From NCBI RefSeq assembly GCF_036226885.1, contig NZ_CP109027.1, positions 3,224,001 to 3,288,000 on the forward strand: DNA of 64,000 nucleotides. The letters are read 5' to 3'. Under the pieces are notes generated by a model, which made no database searches, was not told the DNA's origin, and saw only the letters and a program-made list of their open reading frames with translations. The position numbers were made by a program, and so were the translations under genes. The DNA comes from Streptomyces sp. NBC_00663 (lineage in GTDB: Bacteria > Actinomycetota > Actinomycetes > Streptomycetales > Streptomycetaceae). Below, one piece after another: positions 55,025-63,820 of the stretch (within the stretch, counting starts at the first letter, position 1; the number at the start of each line of letters is the position of its first letter).

Positions 55025-55071
55025 GCGGCGGACTTCCTCTCCTCAGACGTGTGAGCACTTCTGTCCCGCTC

Positions 55072-55098
55072 AACAGAGGTCCGCCGCACAACATTCCC
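55072..55098 (-). promoter_or_regulatory. SigR-dependent autoregulatory promoter (sigRp2 type)
   Basis: On the minus strand GGGAAT (55098-55093), an 18-bp spacer, then GTT (55074-55072) match the SigR consensus GGAAT-N18-GTT exactly. It lies 48 bp before the SigR' start and just past the end of the upstream hydrolase gene. Confidence 0.9.
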
Positions 55099-55104
55099 GG
55101 CTCT

Positions 55105-55737
55105 TTACCCGAGTGACCCGGCCCACTTCACCACCGCGTCCGTGATGACCGTCACGGCCTGGTCCTGGCCGATCGGCGCCTTGTTCGGCACCGCGAATCC
55201 ATGATCGCCGTACGGCACCTCGACCAGCTCGTAAGCGCCCCCGGCCGGAAACTCGTCCGGCTTCCCGAAGGGGTCGTTGCCTCCTTGTACGACGAGGGTG
55301 GGCACCCCGGCCCCCAGGAGCTCCGCGGCACGCGACTTCTCCGGCTTGCCCGGCGGGTGGAGCGGGAAGCTGAGGGCGAGCACCGCGGCGGCGCCCAGCT
55401 CCACGGCGGTACGGCAGGCCACCCGGGCCCCGGCACTGCGCCCGCCGGAGACGACGGGGAGTCCGGGCCCGGCCACGGCCGACCAGATCCCCCGCCAGCC
55501 CACGTCCAGCGTCCTCGGTGCGGGCGCCAGCTTCTTCCCGGCGACCCGCCAGGGCTGCTCGACGAGGGCGACGGTCACACCGTGCTCCGGGAGTACCCGG
55601 GCGAGCGCCTGAAGATCGCGCGCCTCGATCCCGCCGCCCGCCCCATGGCTGACGGCCAGCACCAGCCGCGCCTTCTTCGCCTTGTGCCAGGTGATACGGG
55701 CGTCCCCCGCATCCGTGGCGATGATCTCGGTCGTCAC
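55105..55737 (-). CDS. Alpha/beta hydrolase of the dienelactone-hydrolase-like family
   Basis: 210 residues. The nucleophile serine is in GGRSAGARVA, oxyanion residues in VSHGAGGG, with Asp and His likely in VVQGGNDPFG and PYGDHGFAVP. No signal peptide, so cytosolic. The substrate is unknown. It sits between SRAP and sigR on the same strand; its stop is only 7 bp from the SigR promoter. Confidence 0.85.
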   Translation of the reverse strand: MTTEIIATDAGDARITWHKAKKARLVLAVSHGAGGGIEARDLQALARVLPEHGVTVALVEQPWRVAGKKLAPAPRTLDVGWRGIWSAVAGPGLPVVSGGRSAGARVACRTAVELGAAAVLALSFPLHPPGKPEKSRAAELLGAGVPTLVVQGGNDPFGKPDEFPAGGAYELVEVPYGDHGFAVPNKAPIGQDQAVTVITDAVVKWAGSLG

Positions 55738-55738
55738 G

Positions 55739-56554
55739 CTAGAAGAGTGTGCCCTCTTCCGGCCCCTCCAGCTCCTTCAGCAGCTCCGGCCCGTTGTTGC
55801 GGACGTTGCTGACGGCGGTGGAGACGGGGTAGGCGCGCATGAGGCCGGGCGGGGGCGGCGCGAGCAGGGAGCGCAGGTCCTCGACGTCCGTGCGGGAGGG
55901 GTCCAGCCAGGAGTCCCAGCGGTCCGGCGTCAGCATCAGCGGCATCCGGGGGTGGATGTCGGCGAGCGCGTGCGGTCCGTCGGCGGGGGCCACGGCGAGC
56001 GGGCCGGTCTCGGCCTCGGTCGTGATCACCGAGCAGGTCACCCACCAGGACTGCGGATGGTCGTCGGGCAGGGTCCGGTCCCGCCAGAACTCGTACAGCC
56101 CGGCCATCGCGAACACCGACCCGTCGGCGGGCAGCACGAAGTACGGCTGCTTGCGCGGCCGCTTCTTCTTGCCCTCGACCTCAAGATCCCGCTCGGCGGC
56201 GGCGGTGACCCACTCGTAGTAGCCGTCGGCGGGGATGATGCAGCGGCGCGAGGAGAAGGCCCGCTTGTAGGAGGGTTTCTCGTGGACGGTCTCCGCGCGG
56301 GCGTTGATCATCCGGGCGCCGCCCTCGGGGGTCTTCGACCAGCTCGGCACCAGTCCCCACTTGAGCTTGCGGAGCTGCCGAACCGGGTGCGGATCTTCGG
56401 CGTCCTTAAGAGGACGGTCGAGGACGGCGTAGACCTCCTTGGTCGGGGCCACGTTGTAGTCGGGGACCAGGGTCTCCTCGGGCTCCCACTGCTCGATCTC
56501 AAAGATTCCTGCGAGATCCTCGGGCCTACGACTAGCTGCATACCGTCCGCACAT
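55739..56554 (-). CDS. SOS response-associated peptidase-family (SRAP/HMCES) protein
   Basis: 271 residues from ATG at 56552-56554. The catalytic Cys2 follows Met1 (MCGRYAASR), which forms a thiazolidine crosslink with abasic sites in single-stranded DNA. Other active-site segments are [27 protein letters not shown] and [13 protein letters not shown]. It protects abasic sites during replication. It is separated by only 1 bp from the hydrolase gene and is divergent from the M50 peptidase gene (50 bp). Confidence 0.93.
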   Translation of the reverse strand: MCGRYAASRRPEDLAGIFEIEQWEPEETLVPDYNVAPTKEVYAVLDRPLKDAEDPHPVRQLRKLKWGLVPSWSKTPEGGARMINARAETVHEKPSYKRAFSSRRCIIPADGYYEWVTAAAERDLEVEGKKKRPRKQPYFVLPADGSVFAMAGLYEFWRDRTLPDDHPQSWWVTCSVITTEAETGPLAVAPADGPHALADIHPRMPLMLTPDRWDSWLDPSRTDVEDLRSLLAPPPPGLMRAYPVSTAVSNVRNNGPELLKELEGPEEGTLF

Positions 56555-56604
56555 ACGTGCCACACTGCCAGACTCCGTACGACCAGAGGGAGCCACCACC
56601 GAAC

Positions 56605-57318
56605 ATGGACGCCAACACAGCGACCTCTCTCTGGGACGAGCTGATCGGCACCCAGCCCGACCCCGATCTGTGGGTGGTTCTCGCCACCATGGTCGCGGCG
56701 CTCGCCATAGTCGTCCCGCACACCCTGTGGCGTATCGCGCGCAACGCCATCACCATCGCCCACGAGGGCGGCCACGGGCTGATCGCACTGCTCACCGGCC
56801 GCACGCTGACCGGTATACGGCTGCACTCCGACACCAGCGGCCTGACCGTCAGCAAGGGCAAGCCGTACGGCATCGGCATGATCCTCACCGCGTCCGCCGG
56901 CTACACCGCTCCCCCGCTGCTGGGCCTGGGCGGCGCCGCCCTCCTCGCCGCCGGCCGCATCACCCTGCTCCTGTGGCTGGCCACGGCCCTCCTCGTGGCG
57001 ATGCTGGTGATGATCCGCAACGCGTACGGCGCCCTGACGGTGCTGCTCACGGGCGGCACGTTCGTGGTGGTGTCGTGGCTCGCGGGCCCTCAGGTGCAGG
57101 CCGCTTTCGCCTACGCGGTCGTGTGGTTCTTGTTGCTCGGTGGAGTTCGACCGGCGTTCGAGTTGCAGGCGAAGCGGGCGCGCGGAGGCGCGGGCGACTC
57201 GGACGCGGACCAGTTGTCGAGGCTGACGCATGTCCCGGCGGGCCTGTGGTTGTTCCTGTTCCACGCGGTGAGCCTGTGCTCACTGATAGGCGGCGGACGC
57301 TGGCTGCTGGAGGTATGA
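56605..57318 (+). CDS. M50B-family membrane metallopeptidase
   Basis: 237 residues, ATG at 56605. The zinc motif HEGGH (HExxH) lies in [19 protein letters not shown] within the second transmembrane helix; five or six helices follow, with [13 protein letters not shown] near the middle. This is the M50B-like (DUF1449/site-2-like) membrane peptidase group widely present in streptomycetes; substrate unknown. It precedes aroA after a repeat element. Confidence 0.8.
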   Translation: MDANTATSLWDELIGTQPDPDLWVVLATMVAALAIVVPHTLWRIARNAITIAHEGGHGLIALLTGRTLTGIRLHSDTSGLTVSKGKPYGIGMILTASAGYTAPPLLGLGGAALLAAGRITLLLWLATALLVAMLVMIRNAYGALTVLLTGGTFVVVSWLAGPQVQAAFAYAVVWFLLLGGVRPAFELQAKRARGGAGDSDADQLSRLTHVPAGLWLFLFHAVSLCSLIGGGRWLLEV

Positions 57319-57342
57319 CGCGCCCCGAAGGGGCAGGCGTCA

Positions 57343-57378
57343 GGGGCGCGGGGAACTGCGCGACCAGCCCCCACGGCG
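57343..57378. repeat. Streptomyces intergenic repeat element
   Basis: GGGGCGCGGGGAACTGCGCG followed by ACCAGCCCCCAC, near the end of the M50 gene. From memory this pattern (GGGGCGCGGGGAACTGCGCGA...) is scattered through intergenic DNA of many Streptomyces. It can fold (GGGGC... with GCCCC) and may act as a terminator or be a mobile/REP-like repeat. Confidence 0.6.
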
Positions 57379-57416
57379 CGGCACTCGAACCACAGCCCCC
57401 CACTAAAGTGGACCTC

Positions 57417-58733
57417 ATGGCTTTGAACCCCTCAGAAACCGCCCTCTGGCCCGCCCCCCACGCGAGCGGAGCCGTCGACGCAACGGTCCACGTCCCGGGG
57501 TCGAAGTCCGTCACCAACCGCGCCCTGGTCCTCGCGGCCCTCGCCAGCGAACCGGGCTGGCTGCGCCGCCCCCTCCGCTCCCGAGACACCCTCCTCATGG
57601 CAGCCGCCCTCCGCGAGATGGGCGTGGGCATCGAGGAAGGCGTGGGCCCCGACGGCACCGGCGAGACCTGGCGCGTCCTCCCCGCAGGGCTGCGCGGCCC
57701 CGCCACCGTGAACGTCGGCAACGCCGGCACCGTCATGCGCTTCCTGCCGCCCGTCGCCGCCCTCGCCGACGGCCCCATCCGTTTCGACGGTGACCCCAGG
57801 TCGTACGAGCGCCCCCTGAACGGCGTCATCGACGCCCTCCGCGTTCTCGGCGCCCGCATCGACGACGACGGCCGTGGCGCACTGCCGCTGACGGTCCACG
57901 GCGGCGGCGCGCTGGACGGCGGCCCGGTGGAGATCGACGCGTCGAGCTCGTCCCAGTTCGTGAGCGCGCTCCTGCTCTCCGGCCCGCGCTTCAACCAGGG
58001 CGTCGAGGTCCGCCACGTGGGCTCCACGCTCCCCTCCATGCCCCACATCCGTATGACGGTGGACATGCTGCGCGCGGTCGGCGCCCAGGTGGACACCCCG
58101 GAGTCGGGCGGCGAGCCGAACGTGTGGCGGGTGACGCCGGGCGCGCTGCTCGGCCGGGACCTCACCATCGAGCCGGACCTCTCCAACGCCCAGCCGTTCC
58201 TGGCCGCGGCCCTGGTGACCGGCGGCAAGGTCGTCGTCCCCGACTGGCCGGCCCGCACCACCCAGCCCGGTGACAAGCTGCGGGAGATCTTCACCGAGAT
58301 GGGTGGCTCCTGCGAACTCACCGAGTACGGGCTGGTGTTCACCGGTTCGGGTGCGATCCACGGCATCGACGTGGACCTGAGCGAGGTCGGTGAACTGACC
58401 CCCGGTATCGCGGCGGTCGCCGCGCTCGCCGACTCCCCCTCCACCCTGCGCGGCGTGGCCCACCTGCGCCTCCACGAGACGGACCGGCTGGCCGCGCTCA
58501 CCAAGGAGATCAACGAGCTCGGCGGTGACGTCACCGAGACCGCCGACGGTCTCCACATCCGCCCGCGCAGGCTGCACGGCGGGATCTTCCACACCTACGA
58601 GGACCACCGCATGGCGACGGCCGGCGCGATCATCGGCCTCGCGGTCGAGGGCGTGCAGATCGAGAACGTGGCGACGACGGCCAAGACGCTGCCGGACTTC
58701 CCCGAGCTGTGGACCGGGATGCTCGGGGCTTAG
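57417..58733 (+). CDS. aroA: 3-phosphoshikimate 1-carboxyvinyltransferase (EPSP synthase)
   Basis: 438 residues; start ATG 57417. Sixth step of the shikimate pathway, condensing shikimate 3-phosphate with PEP. Motifs: [18 protein letters not shown] (S3P-binding), [19 protein letters not shown], the conserved [36 protein letters not shown] and [17 protein letters not shown]. Signals common to class I-type bacterial enzymes. It is 11 bp from rsgA and likely co-transcribed. Confidence 0.95.
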   Translation: MALNPSETALWPAPHASGAVDATVHVPGSKSVTNRALVLAALASEPGWLRRPLRSRDTLLMAAALREMGVGIEEGVGPDGTGETWRVLPAGLRGPATVNVGNAGTVMRFLPPVAALADGPIRFDGDPRSYERPLNGVIDALRVLGARIDDDGRGALPLTVHGGGALDGGPVEIDASSSSQFVSALLLSGPRFNQGVEVRHVGSTLPSMPHIRMTVDMLRAVGAQVDTPESGGEPNVWRVTPGALLGRDLTIEPDLSNAQPFLAAALVTGGKVVVPDWPARTTQPGDKLREIFTEMGGSCELTEYGLVFTGSGAIHGIDVDLSEVGELTPGIAAVAALADSPSTLRGVAHLRLHETDRLAALTKEINELGGDVTETADGLHIRPRRLHGGIFHTYEDHRMATAGAIIGLAVEGVQIENVATTAKTLPDFPELWTGMLGA

Positions 58734-58744
58734 GGACCACCGCC

Positions 58745-59755
58745 ATGCGTCGCTACAGCAAGCACACCGACGAGGACGACATCCGCTCCCGCCCCAACCG
58801 CAAGGGCAACCGGCCGCGTACGAACATCCGCCCGAAGCACGAGGAAGCGGTCGGGGGCATGGTCCTCACCGTCGACCGGGGCCGGCTCACCTGTCTGGTC
58901 GAGGACCGGGTCGTGATGGCGATGAAGGCCCGGGAACTGGGCCGCAAGGCCGCGATCGTCGGTGACCGGGTGGCCATCGTCGGCGATCTCTCCGGTCAGA
59001 AGGACACCCTGGCCCGGATCGTGCGCATCGAGCCGCGCACCTCGGTCCTGCGCCGCACGGCGGACGACGACGACCCGTACGAGCGGGTGGTCGTCGCCAA
59101 CGCCGACCAGCTCGCCATCGTCACCGCCCTCGCCGACCCCGAGCCCCGCCCCCGTCTCATCGACCGCTGCCTGGTCGCGGCGTACGACGGCGGCCTGGAA
59201 CCGCTTCTGGTCCTGACGAAGTCGGACCTCGCCCCGCCGGACAAGCTCCTGGAGCTGTACGGCGACCTCGACATCCCCTACGTCGTCACCAGCCGTGAGG
59301 AGCTGGAGAACGGCGACGCGGCGGGCCGGGTGCGCGAGCAGCTCGACGGCAAGATCACGGCGTTCGTCGGCCACTCCGGTGTCGGCAAGACGACCCTGGT
59401 GAACGCACTGGTGCCGGTGGAGCGGCGGCGCCTGACCGGCCGTGTGAACGCGGTGACGGGCCGCGGCCGGCACACCACGACCTCGGCGCTGGCGCTTCCC
59501 CTGGACGGCGACGACGGCTGGGTGATCGACACGCCCGGCGTCCGGTCGTTCGGTCTGCACCACGTGGACCCGTCCCGGGTGATCCACGCGTTCCCGGACC
59601 TGGAACCGGGAACCGAGGGCTGCCCGCGCGCGTGCAGTCATGATGAGCCGGACTGCGCGCTCGACCAGTGGGTGGCGGACGGCCACGCGGATCCCGCCCG
59701 CCTCTACTCGCTGCGCCGGCTGCTGGCCACCCGCGAGCGAACGGAAGGCGACTGA
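58745..59755 (+). CDS. rsgA: Ribosome small-subunit GTPase RsgA
   Basis: 336 residues. The circularly permuted GTPase order is visible: G4 LTKSDLAPP, then G1 VGHSGVGKTTLVNAL, then G3 VIDTPGVRSFG. An N-terminal OB fold precedes it, and the C-terminal zinc site is CPRACSHDEPDC. It helps late maturation of the 30S subunit. The N-terminal basic tail (MRRYSKHTDEDDIRSRPNRKG) is longer than average. Operon with aroA. Confidence 0.95.
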   Translation: MRRYSKHTDEDDIRSRPNRKGNRPRTNIRPKHEEAVGGMVLTVDRGRLTCLVEDRVVMAMKARELGRKAAIVGDRVAIVGDLSGQKDTLARIVRIEPRTSVLRRTADDDDPYERVVVANADQLAIVTALADPEPRPRLIDRCLVAAYDGGLEPLLVLTKSDLAPPDKLLELYGDLDIPYVVTSREELENGDAAGRVREQLDGKITAFVGHSGVGKTTLVNALVPVERRRLTGRVNAVTGRGRHTTTSALALPLDGDDGWVIDTPGVRSFGLHHVDPSRVIHAFPDLEPGTEGCPRACSHDEPDCALDQWVADGHADPARLYSLRRLLATRERTEGD

Positions 59756-59841
59756 CCTCCGCGTTGTTTGTGGGCCCGCGAGTCCGGTAAGTGCATAATC
59801 GCACCGAGCCGGACCGGGCCGGACCTACGGGAGGACAGCAC

Positions 59842-60165
59842 ATGGCGTGGCTGCTGGTGGTGGTGGCCGGGTTGCTGGAGACCGGATTCGCCGTGTGTCT
59901 CAAGCTCTCCCACGGCTTCACCCGGCTCTGGCCGACGGTCGCCTTCTGCATCTTCGCCCTCGGCAGCTTCGGTCTGCTGACCCTGTCGCTGAGGAAGCTC
60001 GACGTGGGCCCGGCCTACGCGGTGTGGACGGGCATCGGCGCGGCCGGGACGGCGATCTACGGGATGATCTTCCTCGGTGACCTGGTCTCGACCCTGAAGC
60101 TCGTCTCGATCAGCTTCGTCATCGTCGGGGTGATCGGACTCCAGCTGTCGGGCTCGGCGCACTGA
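59842..60165 (+). CDS. Small multidrug resistance (SMR) family exporter, SugE/Gdx-like
   Basis: 107 residues, four transmembrane helices. Glu13 in AGLLETGFAVCLKLSHGFTR is the conserved membrane-embedded carboxylate; the ETGFAVCLK...GFT pattern is closer to SugE/Gdx guanidinium exporters than to EmrE. A dimer with antiparallel topology is expected. An AGGAGGACAGC-like ribosome site precedes the ATG. Confidence 0.88.
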   Translation: MAWLLVVVAGLLETGFAVCLKLSHGFTRLWPTVAFCIFALGSFGLLTLSLRKLDVGPAYAVWTGIGAAGTAIYGMIFLGDLVSTLKLVSISFVIVGVIGLQLSGSAH

Positions 60166-60174
60166 CCGCTGCCC

Positions 60175-60786
60175 CTACAGCGCCGCCTGACGGTGCAGGG
60201 CACCGCGCACCAGGTCCGTGACGCCGCCCTCCCCCGGCGGGGCCGCCACACAGGAGATGGCGAGCCGTACGACGAGTTCGCAGGAGCGGGCCAGTTCGGC
60301 CGTGTCCGGCTTCGCCGCGCCGGGTCCGCCCAGCGCCGCCACGGCACGGTCGCGCACCAGGGCCACGAAGTCGCCGGGCGAGGGCAGCGGACCGTCGGCC
60401 CGGCGCTGGGCCGGCACCGCCGAGGAGGACGGCACCGCGGAGAGCGTCGGCGCGGGCAGGCGCTCGCTCCAGCAGCCGGTGAGCATGGCCCGTACGAGCG
60501 CGTTCTCGCGGGCCGTGCCGGCCGTCCACTCGGCGGTGGCGGTCAGCCGGTCACGGGCGTCGGAGTGGGTGGCGAGGGCGCGTTCGACGCCGGCGAGATA
60601 TCCGTCGGCCTCCCGTCTGACGAGCGCGCGGGCCAGCCCTTCCTTGCTCCCGAACTCGTTGTACAGCGTCTGCCGGGACACCCCGGCCGCCGCGGCGACG
60701 TCCACCATCCGCACCGCGGACCACGGCCGGCGCGCGAGCGCCGTGTACGCGGCGTCCAGCAGGGACTCCCTCGCTGCGGGCATCAT
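60175..60786 (-). CDS. TetR-family transcriptional regulator
   Basis: 203 residues. Helix-turn-helix: VRMVDVAAAAGVSRQTLYNEFGSKEGLARALV. The ligand domain is followed by an insertion rich in Pro/Ser/Ala (VPSSSAVPAQRRADGPLPSPG). It converges with the SMR gene (10 bp), so it may control the SMR exporter or an unlinked target. Two starting methionines (60786 and 60783) are possible. Confidence 0.85.
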   Translation of the reverse strand: MMPAARESLLDAAYTALARRPWSAVRMVDVAAAAGVSRQTLYNEFGSKEGLARALVRREADGYLAGVERALATHSDARDRLTATAEWTAGTARENALVRAMLTGCWSERLPAPTLSAVPSSSAVPAQRRADGPLPSPGDFVALVRDRAVAALGGPGAAKPDTAELARSCELVVRLAISCVAAPPGEGGVTDLVRGALHRQAAL

Positions 60787-61028
60787 CGCCTCCTAGGGGC
60801 GAGCGGCTCTGCGCCCAGATTTGACGCGCGTGATGGCACTGTCAAGGGTTCACGAAGGCATGAGGGGGCGCCCCTGATCCGCCGTACGCCACCACGCGCG
60901 CGCTGATCTGCCGGGCTCCGCAGGTGAGCGACGGCCGCCGGTGCGCCAGGTTGCGTCCACTGCGCGCACACTGTCCACACTCCGGCCCCTGTAGCCCCGT
61001 ACCTCACCCGGCAGATACCGTTCGTCGC
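60787..61028. other. Intergenic region between TetR and hisN
   Basis: 242 bp with no gene. The TetR and hisN genes are divergent, so both promoters must lie here. I see no clear palindromic operator or -35/-10 pair. Confidence 0.4.
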
Positions 61029-61829
61029 ATGCCGGACTACCTCGACGACCTCCGCTTCGCCCACGTCCTCGCCGACGCGGCCGACGCGGCCACCATGGAC
61101 CGCTTCAAGGCCCTCGACCTCAAGGTCGAGACGAAGCCGGACATGACGCCGGTGAGCGAGGCGGACAAGGCCGCGGAGGATTTGATCCGCACCCACCTCC
61201 AGCGCGCCCGTCCACGCGACGCGGTCCTCGGCGAGGAGTACGGCCTCCAGGGCACCGGCCCCCGCCGCTGGGTCGTCGACCCGATCGACGGCACCAAGAA
61301 CTACGTCCGCGGCGTCCCCGTCTGGGCCACCCTCATCTCCCTGATGGAGGCGGGGGAAGGCGGCTACCAGCCCGTCGTCGGGGTGGTCTCCGCCCCCGCC
61401 CTGGGCCGCCGCTGGTGGGCCGCGAAGGGCCACGGCGCCTTCACCGGCCGCAGCCTCACCTCGGCCTCCCGACTGCGCGTCTCCCAGGTCTCCAAGCTCT
61501 CCGACGCCTCCTTCTCCTACTCCTCCCTCACCGGCTGGGAGGACCAGGGCCGCCTGGGCGGCTTCCTCGACCTGACCCGCGAGGTGTGGCGCACGCGCGC
61601 GTACGGCGACTTCTGGCCCTACATGCTGGTCGCCGAGGGTGCTGTCGACATCTGCGCCGAACCGGAGCTCTCGCTCTGGGACATGGCCGCCAACGCGATC
61701 ATCGTCACCGAGGCCGGCGGCAGCTTCACCGGCCTCGACGGCCGCCCCGGCCCGCACAGCGGCAACGCGGCCGCCTCGAACGGACTCCTCCACGACGAGC
61801 TGCTGGGCTATCTGAACGAGCGGTGCTGA
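61029..61829 (+). CDS. hisN: Histidinol-phosphatase HisN (inositol-monophosphatase family)
   Basis: Removes phosphate from histidinol phosphate in histidine biosynthesis. 266 residues. The metal-binding motif is VVDPIDGTKNYVRG, with EEYG before it; the C-terminal LWDMAANAIIVTEAGG is also typical. Start ATG at 61029. Streptomyces uses this IMPase-fold enzyme rather than the HisB type. Gene stands alone, with the other his genes elsewhere. Confidence 0.92.
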   Translation: MPDYLDDLRFAHVLADAADAATMDRFKALDLKVETKPDMTPVSEADKAAEDLIRTHLQRARPRDAVLGEEYGLQGTGPRRWVVDPIDGTKNYVRGVPVWATLISLMEAGEGGYQPVVGVVSAPALGRRWWAAKGHGAFTGRSLTSASRLRVSQVSKLSDASFSYSSLTGWEDQGRLGGFLDLTREVWRTRAYGDFWPYMLVAEGAVDICAEPELSLWDMAANAIIVTEAGGSFTGLDGRPGPHSGNAAASNGLLHDELLGYLNERC

Positions 61830-62001
61830 TCGTTCCGTACGGCGTCACCCAAAGGCGCAGATGAGCGCGTGCGCCCTCAATTGGCCGCACGCGCCCCCTT
61901 GTTGACCGTCGCTTTACCTGCGACTGTAAGAGGACCCTCATTTGTGAACTTGTGAATCGCTGAACTAAGTCAGCGATTCCTCAGGAGGTGACTCCGCACC
62001 C
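61830..62001. promoter_or_regulatory. Leader of the CBS protein gene with a perfect palindrome
   Basis: The 172-bp gap carries GAATCGCTGA-ACTAAG-TCAGCGATTC (61954-61979), a 10-bp perfect inverted repeat just before the GGAGGTGA ribosome site at 61983-61990, plus the direct repeat TTGTGAACTTGTGAA (61941-61955). No other features. Confidence 0.6.
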
Positions 62002-62400
62002 ATGCTCGTCCGCGACGCCATGAGCACAGTCGTCCTCACCATCGGCCCGACCCACACCCTGCGCCAGGCAGCCGCCCTGATGTCCGCCCGCCGCGTCGGC
62101 GCGGCCGTGGTCCTCGACCCCGACGGCATCGGCATCGGCATTCTCACCGAACGCGATGTCCTCAACGCCGTGGGCCTGGGCCAGAACCCGGACAGTGAGC
62201 CCACCCACGCCCACACCACCACCGACGTCGTCTTCGCGGCGCCGTCCTGGACCCTGGAGGAGGCGGCGCGGGCGATGGCCCACGGCGGCTTCCGCCACCT
62301 CATCGTCCTGGACCGGGGCGAGCCTGTCGGCATCGTCTCGGTGCGCGACATCATCCGCTGCTGGGCGCCCGCGCGCCAGCAGATGACCCTCTCCCACTGA
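62002..62400 (+). CDS. CBS-domain pair protein
   Basis: 132 residues containing two CBS motifs (about 1-60 and 70-128): RDAMSTVVLTIGPTHTLRQAAALMSARRVGAAVVLD and GGFRHLIVLDRGEPVGIVSVRDIIRCW. Such stand-alone pairs bind adenine nucleotides and sense energy or stress; the mycobacterial relative Hrp1 is hypoxia-induced. No catalytic domain. Confidence 0.85.
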   Translation: MLVRDAMSTVVLTIGPTHTLRQAAALMSARRVGAAVVLDPDGIGIGILTERDVLNAVGLGQNPDSEPTHAHTTTDVVFAAPSWTLEEAARAMAHGGFRHLIVLDRGEPVGIVSVRDIIRCWAPARQQMTLSH

Positions 62401-62408
62401 CCGTCAAC

Positions 62409-62423
62409 TTAGACAAAGTCCAA
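62409..62423. promoter_or_regulatory. Candidate CatR/Fur-family operator
   Basis: TTAGAC-AAA-GTCCAA is a near-perfect inverted repeat (TTrGAC-N3-GTCyAA), centred about 55 bp before the start of the Fur-family gene. A further GTC-AAA half-site follows. Position and shape suit autoregulation. Confidence 0.6.
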
Positions 62424-62470
62424 AGTCAAACTCATTCGCGACCTGGTCACCTTCTGTTAGGCTGGCGCGT

Positions 62471-62887
62471 ATGAGTGACCTTCTGGAACGGCTTCGCGGA
62501 CGTGGATGGCGGATGACCGCGCAGCGGCGCGTCGTGGCCGAGGTCCTCGACGGCGAACACGTCCACCTGACGGCCGACGAGGTCCACTCACGGGCGGTCG
62601 CCAAGCTGCCCGAGATCTCCCGCGCCACCGTCTACAACACGCTGGGCGAGCTGGTCTCGCTCGGCGAGGTCCTCGAAGTCGCCACGGACAAGCGCGCCAA
62701 GCGGTACGACCCCAACGCACACCGTCCGCACCACCACCTGGTCTGCGCCCAGTGCGGCGCGATCAAGGACGTCCACCCCGGCGGCAATCCGCTGGCGGAC
62801 CTCCCCGACTCCGAGCGCTTCGGCTTCAAGGTCTCGGACGTCGAGGTGACATACCGCGGCATCTGCCCCAACTGCGCGGCGGCGTAA
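62471..62887 (+). CDS. catR: Fur-family transcriptional repressor, CatR-like
   Basis: 138 residues. Winged helix MTAQRRVVAEVLDGEHVHLTADEVHSRAVAKLPEISRATVYNTLGEL, then the metal-binding HRPHHHLVCAQCGAIKDVHP and the C-terminal CPNC. In S. coelicolor the gene here is, as I recall, CatR, a hydrogen-peroxide-sensing repressor of the main catalase. PerR-like residues are plausible but not proven. A terminator follows. Confidence 0.8.
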   Translation: MSDLLERLRGRGWRMTAQRRVVAEVLDGEHVHLTADEVHSRAVAKLPEISRATVYNTLGELVSLGEVLEVATDKRAKRYDPNAHRPHHHLVCAQCGAIKDVHPGGNPLADLPDSERFGFKVSDVEVTYRGICPNCAAA

Positions 62888-62900
62888 GCGAACAAGCACA

Positions 62901-62940
62901 CACAAAGCCCCGGCGCCCTCTGCGGCACCGGGGCTTTGTG
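62901..62940 (+). terminator. Terminator downstream of the Fur-family gene
   Basis: A 13-bp perfect stem (62901-62913 with 62928-62940) encloses a 14-nt loop; its 3' arm ends GGGGCTTTGTG. It lies 13 bases after the stop codon. Confidence 0.75.
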
Positions 62941-63025
62941 CTGTCCACGGACTTCCCCGATCTGACGGACCGTCATATGGTCAACGGCACCCACCAGTCC
63001 GTTCCGCACTCCGCGAGGAGACCCC

Positions 63026-63820
63026 GTGGGAGAGCCGTATCCGAAACTCCACGCACATGACCTGACCCGAACCTTCGGCCGGGGCCCGGGCGCGGTGGCC
63101 GCCCTCGGCCCGCTGAACCTGTCCGTGACCGCCGGCGAGTTCGTCTGTGTCGTCGGCCCGTCGGGCTGCGGCAAGTCCACCCTGCTGCGCATCACGGCAG
63201 GCCTGCTGCGCCCGAGCACGGGCCGCCTGGAGATCCGCACCACGCCGCAGTCCGATGTGCGGCTCCGCCGCGTGGCCCGCCCGGCCGCCATGATCTTCCA
63301 GGACTACGGCATCTACGACTGGAAGACGGTCCGCGCCAACGTCCGTTTCGGCCTCGACATCCAACGCGTCCCCCGCCCGGAGGCGAACGCCCGCGCCGAC
63401 TCCTGGCTGGCCCGCATGGGTCTGGCCGAGTTCGCCGACGCCTACCCGGCCACGCTGTCGGGCGGCATGCGTCAGCGTGTGGCGATCGCCAGGGCGCTGG
63501 CCGTGGAACCCGAACTCCTCCTGATGGACGAGCCGTTCGCCGCGCTGGACGCCCAGCTCCGCGTGATCCTCCAGGACGAGCTGCTGGAGCTGACCCAAGC
63601 GCTGCGCACGACCACCCTCTTCATCACGCACAGCCTGGAGGAGGCGATCGTCCTCGGCGACCGGGTGCTGGTGATGTCCGCGCGCCCGGGCCGCGTCATC
63701 GCCGAGCACCGCCCGCCGTTCCCCCGCCCCCGCACCGGCGACATCCGCGACACCCCCGAATTCACGTCCCTGAAGAGCGAGTTGTGGGACCTGCTGCGCA
63801 AGGAGGCGATACCGGCATGA
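63026..63820 (+). CDS. ABC transporter ATP-binding protein (SsuB/TauB type)
   Basis: 264 residues, GTG start with a GAGGAG site. Walker A VGPSGCGKSTLLRI, Q-loop IFQDYGIYDW, signature [16 protein letters not shown], Walker B LLLMDEPFAALDA, and H-loop FITHSLEEAI. It resembles importers of nitrate, sulfonate, taurine or aliphatic substrates; the substrate is not decidable here. Overlaps the permease gene by ATGA. Confidence 0.9.
   Translation: MGEPYPKLHAHDLTRTFGRGPGAVAALGPLNLSVTAGEFVCVVGPSGCGKSTLLRITAGLLRPSTGRLEIRTTPQSDVRLRRVARPAAMIFQDYGIYDWKTVRANVRFGLDIQRVPRPEANARADSWLARMGLAEFADAYPATLSGGMRQRVAIARALAVEPELLLMDEPFAALDAQLRVILQDELLELTQALRTTTLFITHSLEEAIVLGDRVLVMSARPGRVIAEHRPPFPRPRTGDIRDTPEFTSLKSELWDLLRKEAIPA

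Noticed and set aside
59756..59841. Guanidine riboswitch before the SugE/Gdx-like SMR gene
   Set aside because: Only one weak ACGG loop is visible; the paired ACGR hairpins of a mini-ykkC element and the ykkC core are absent.
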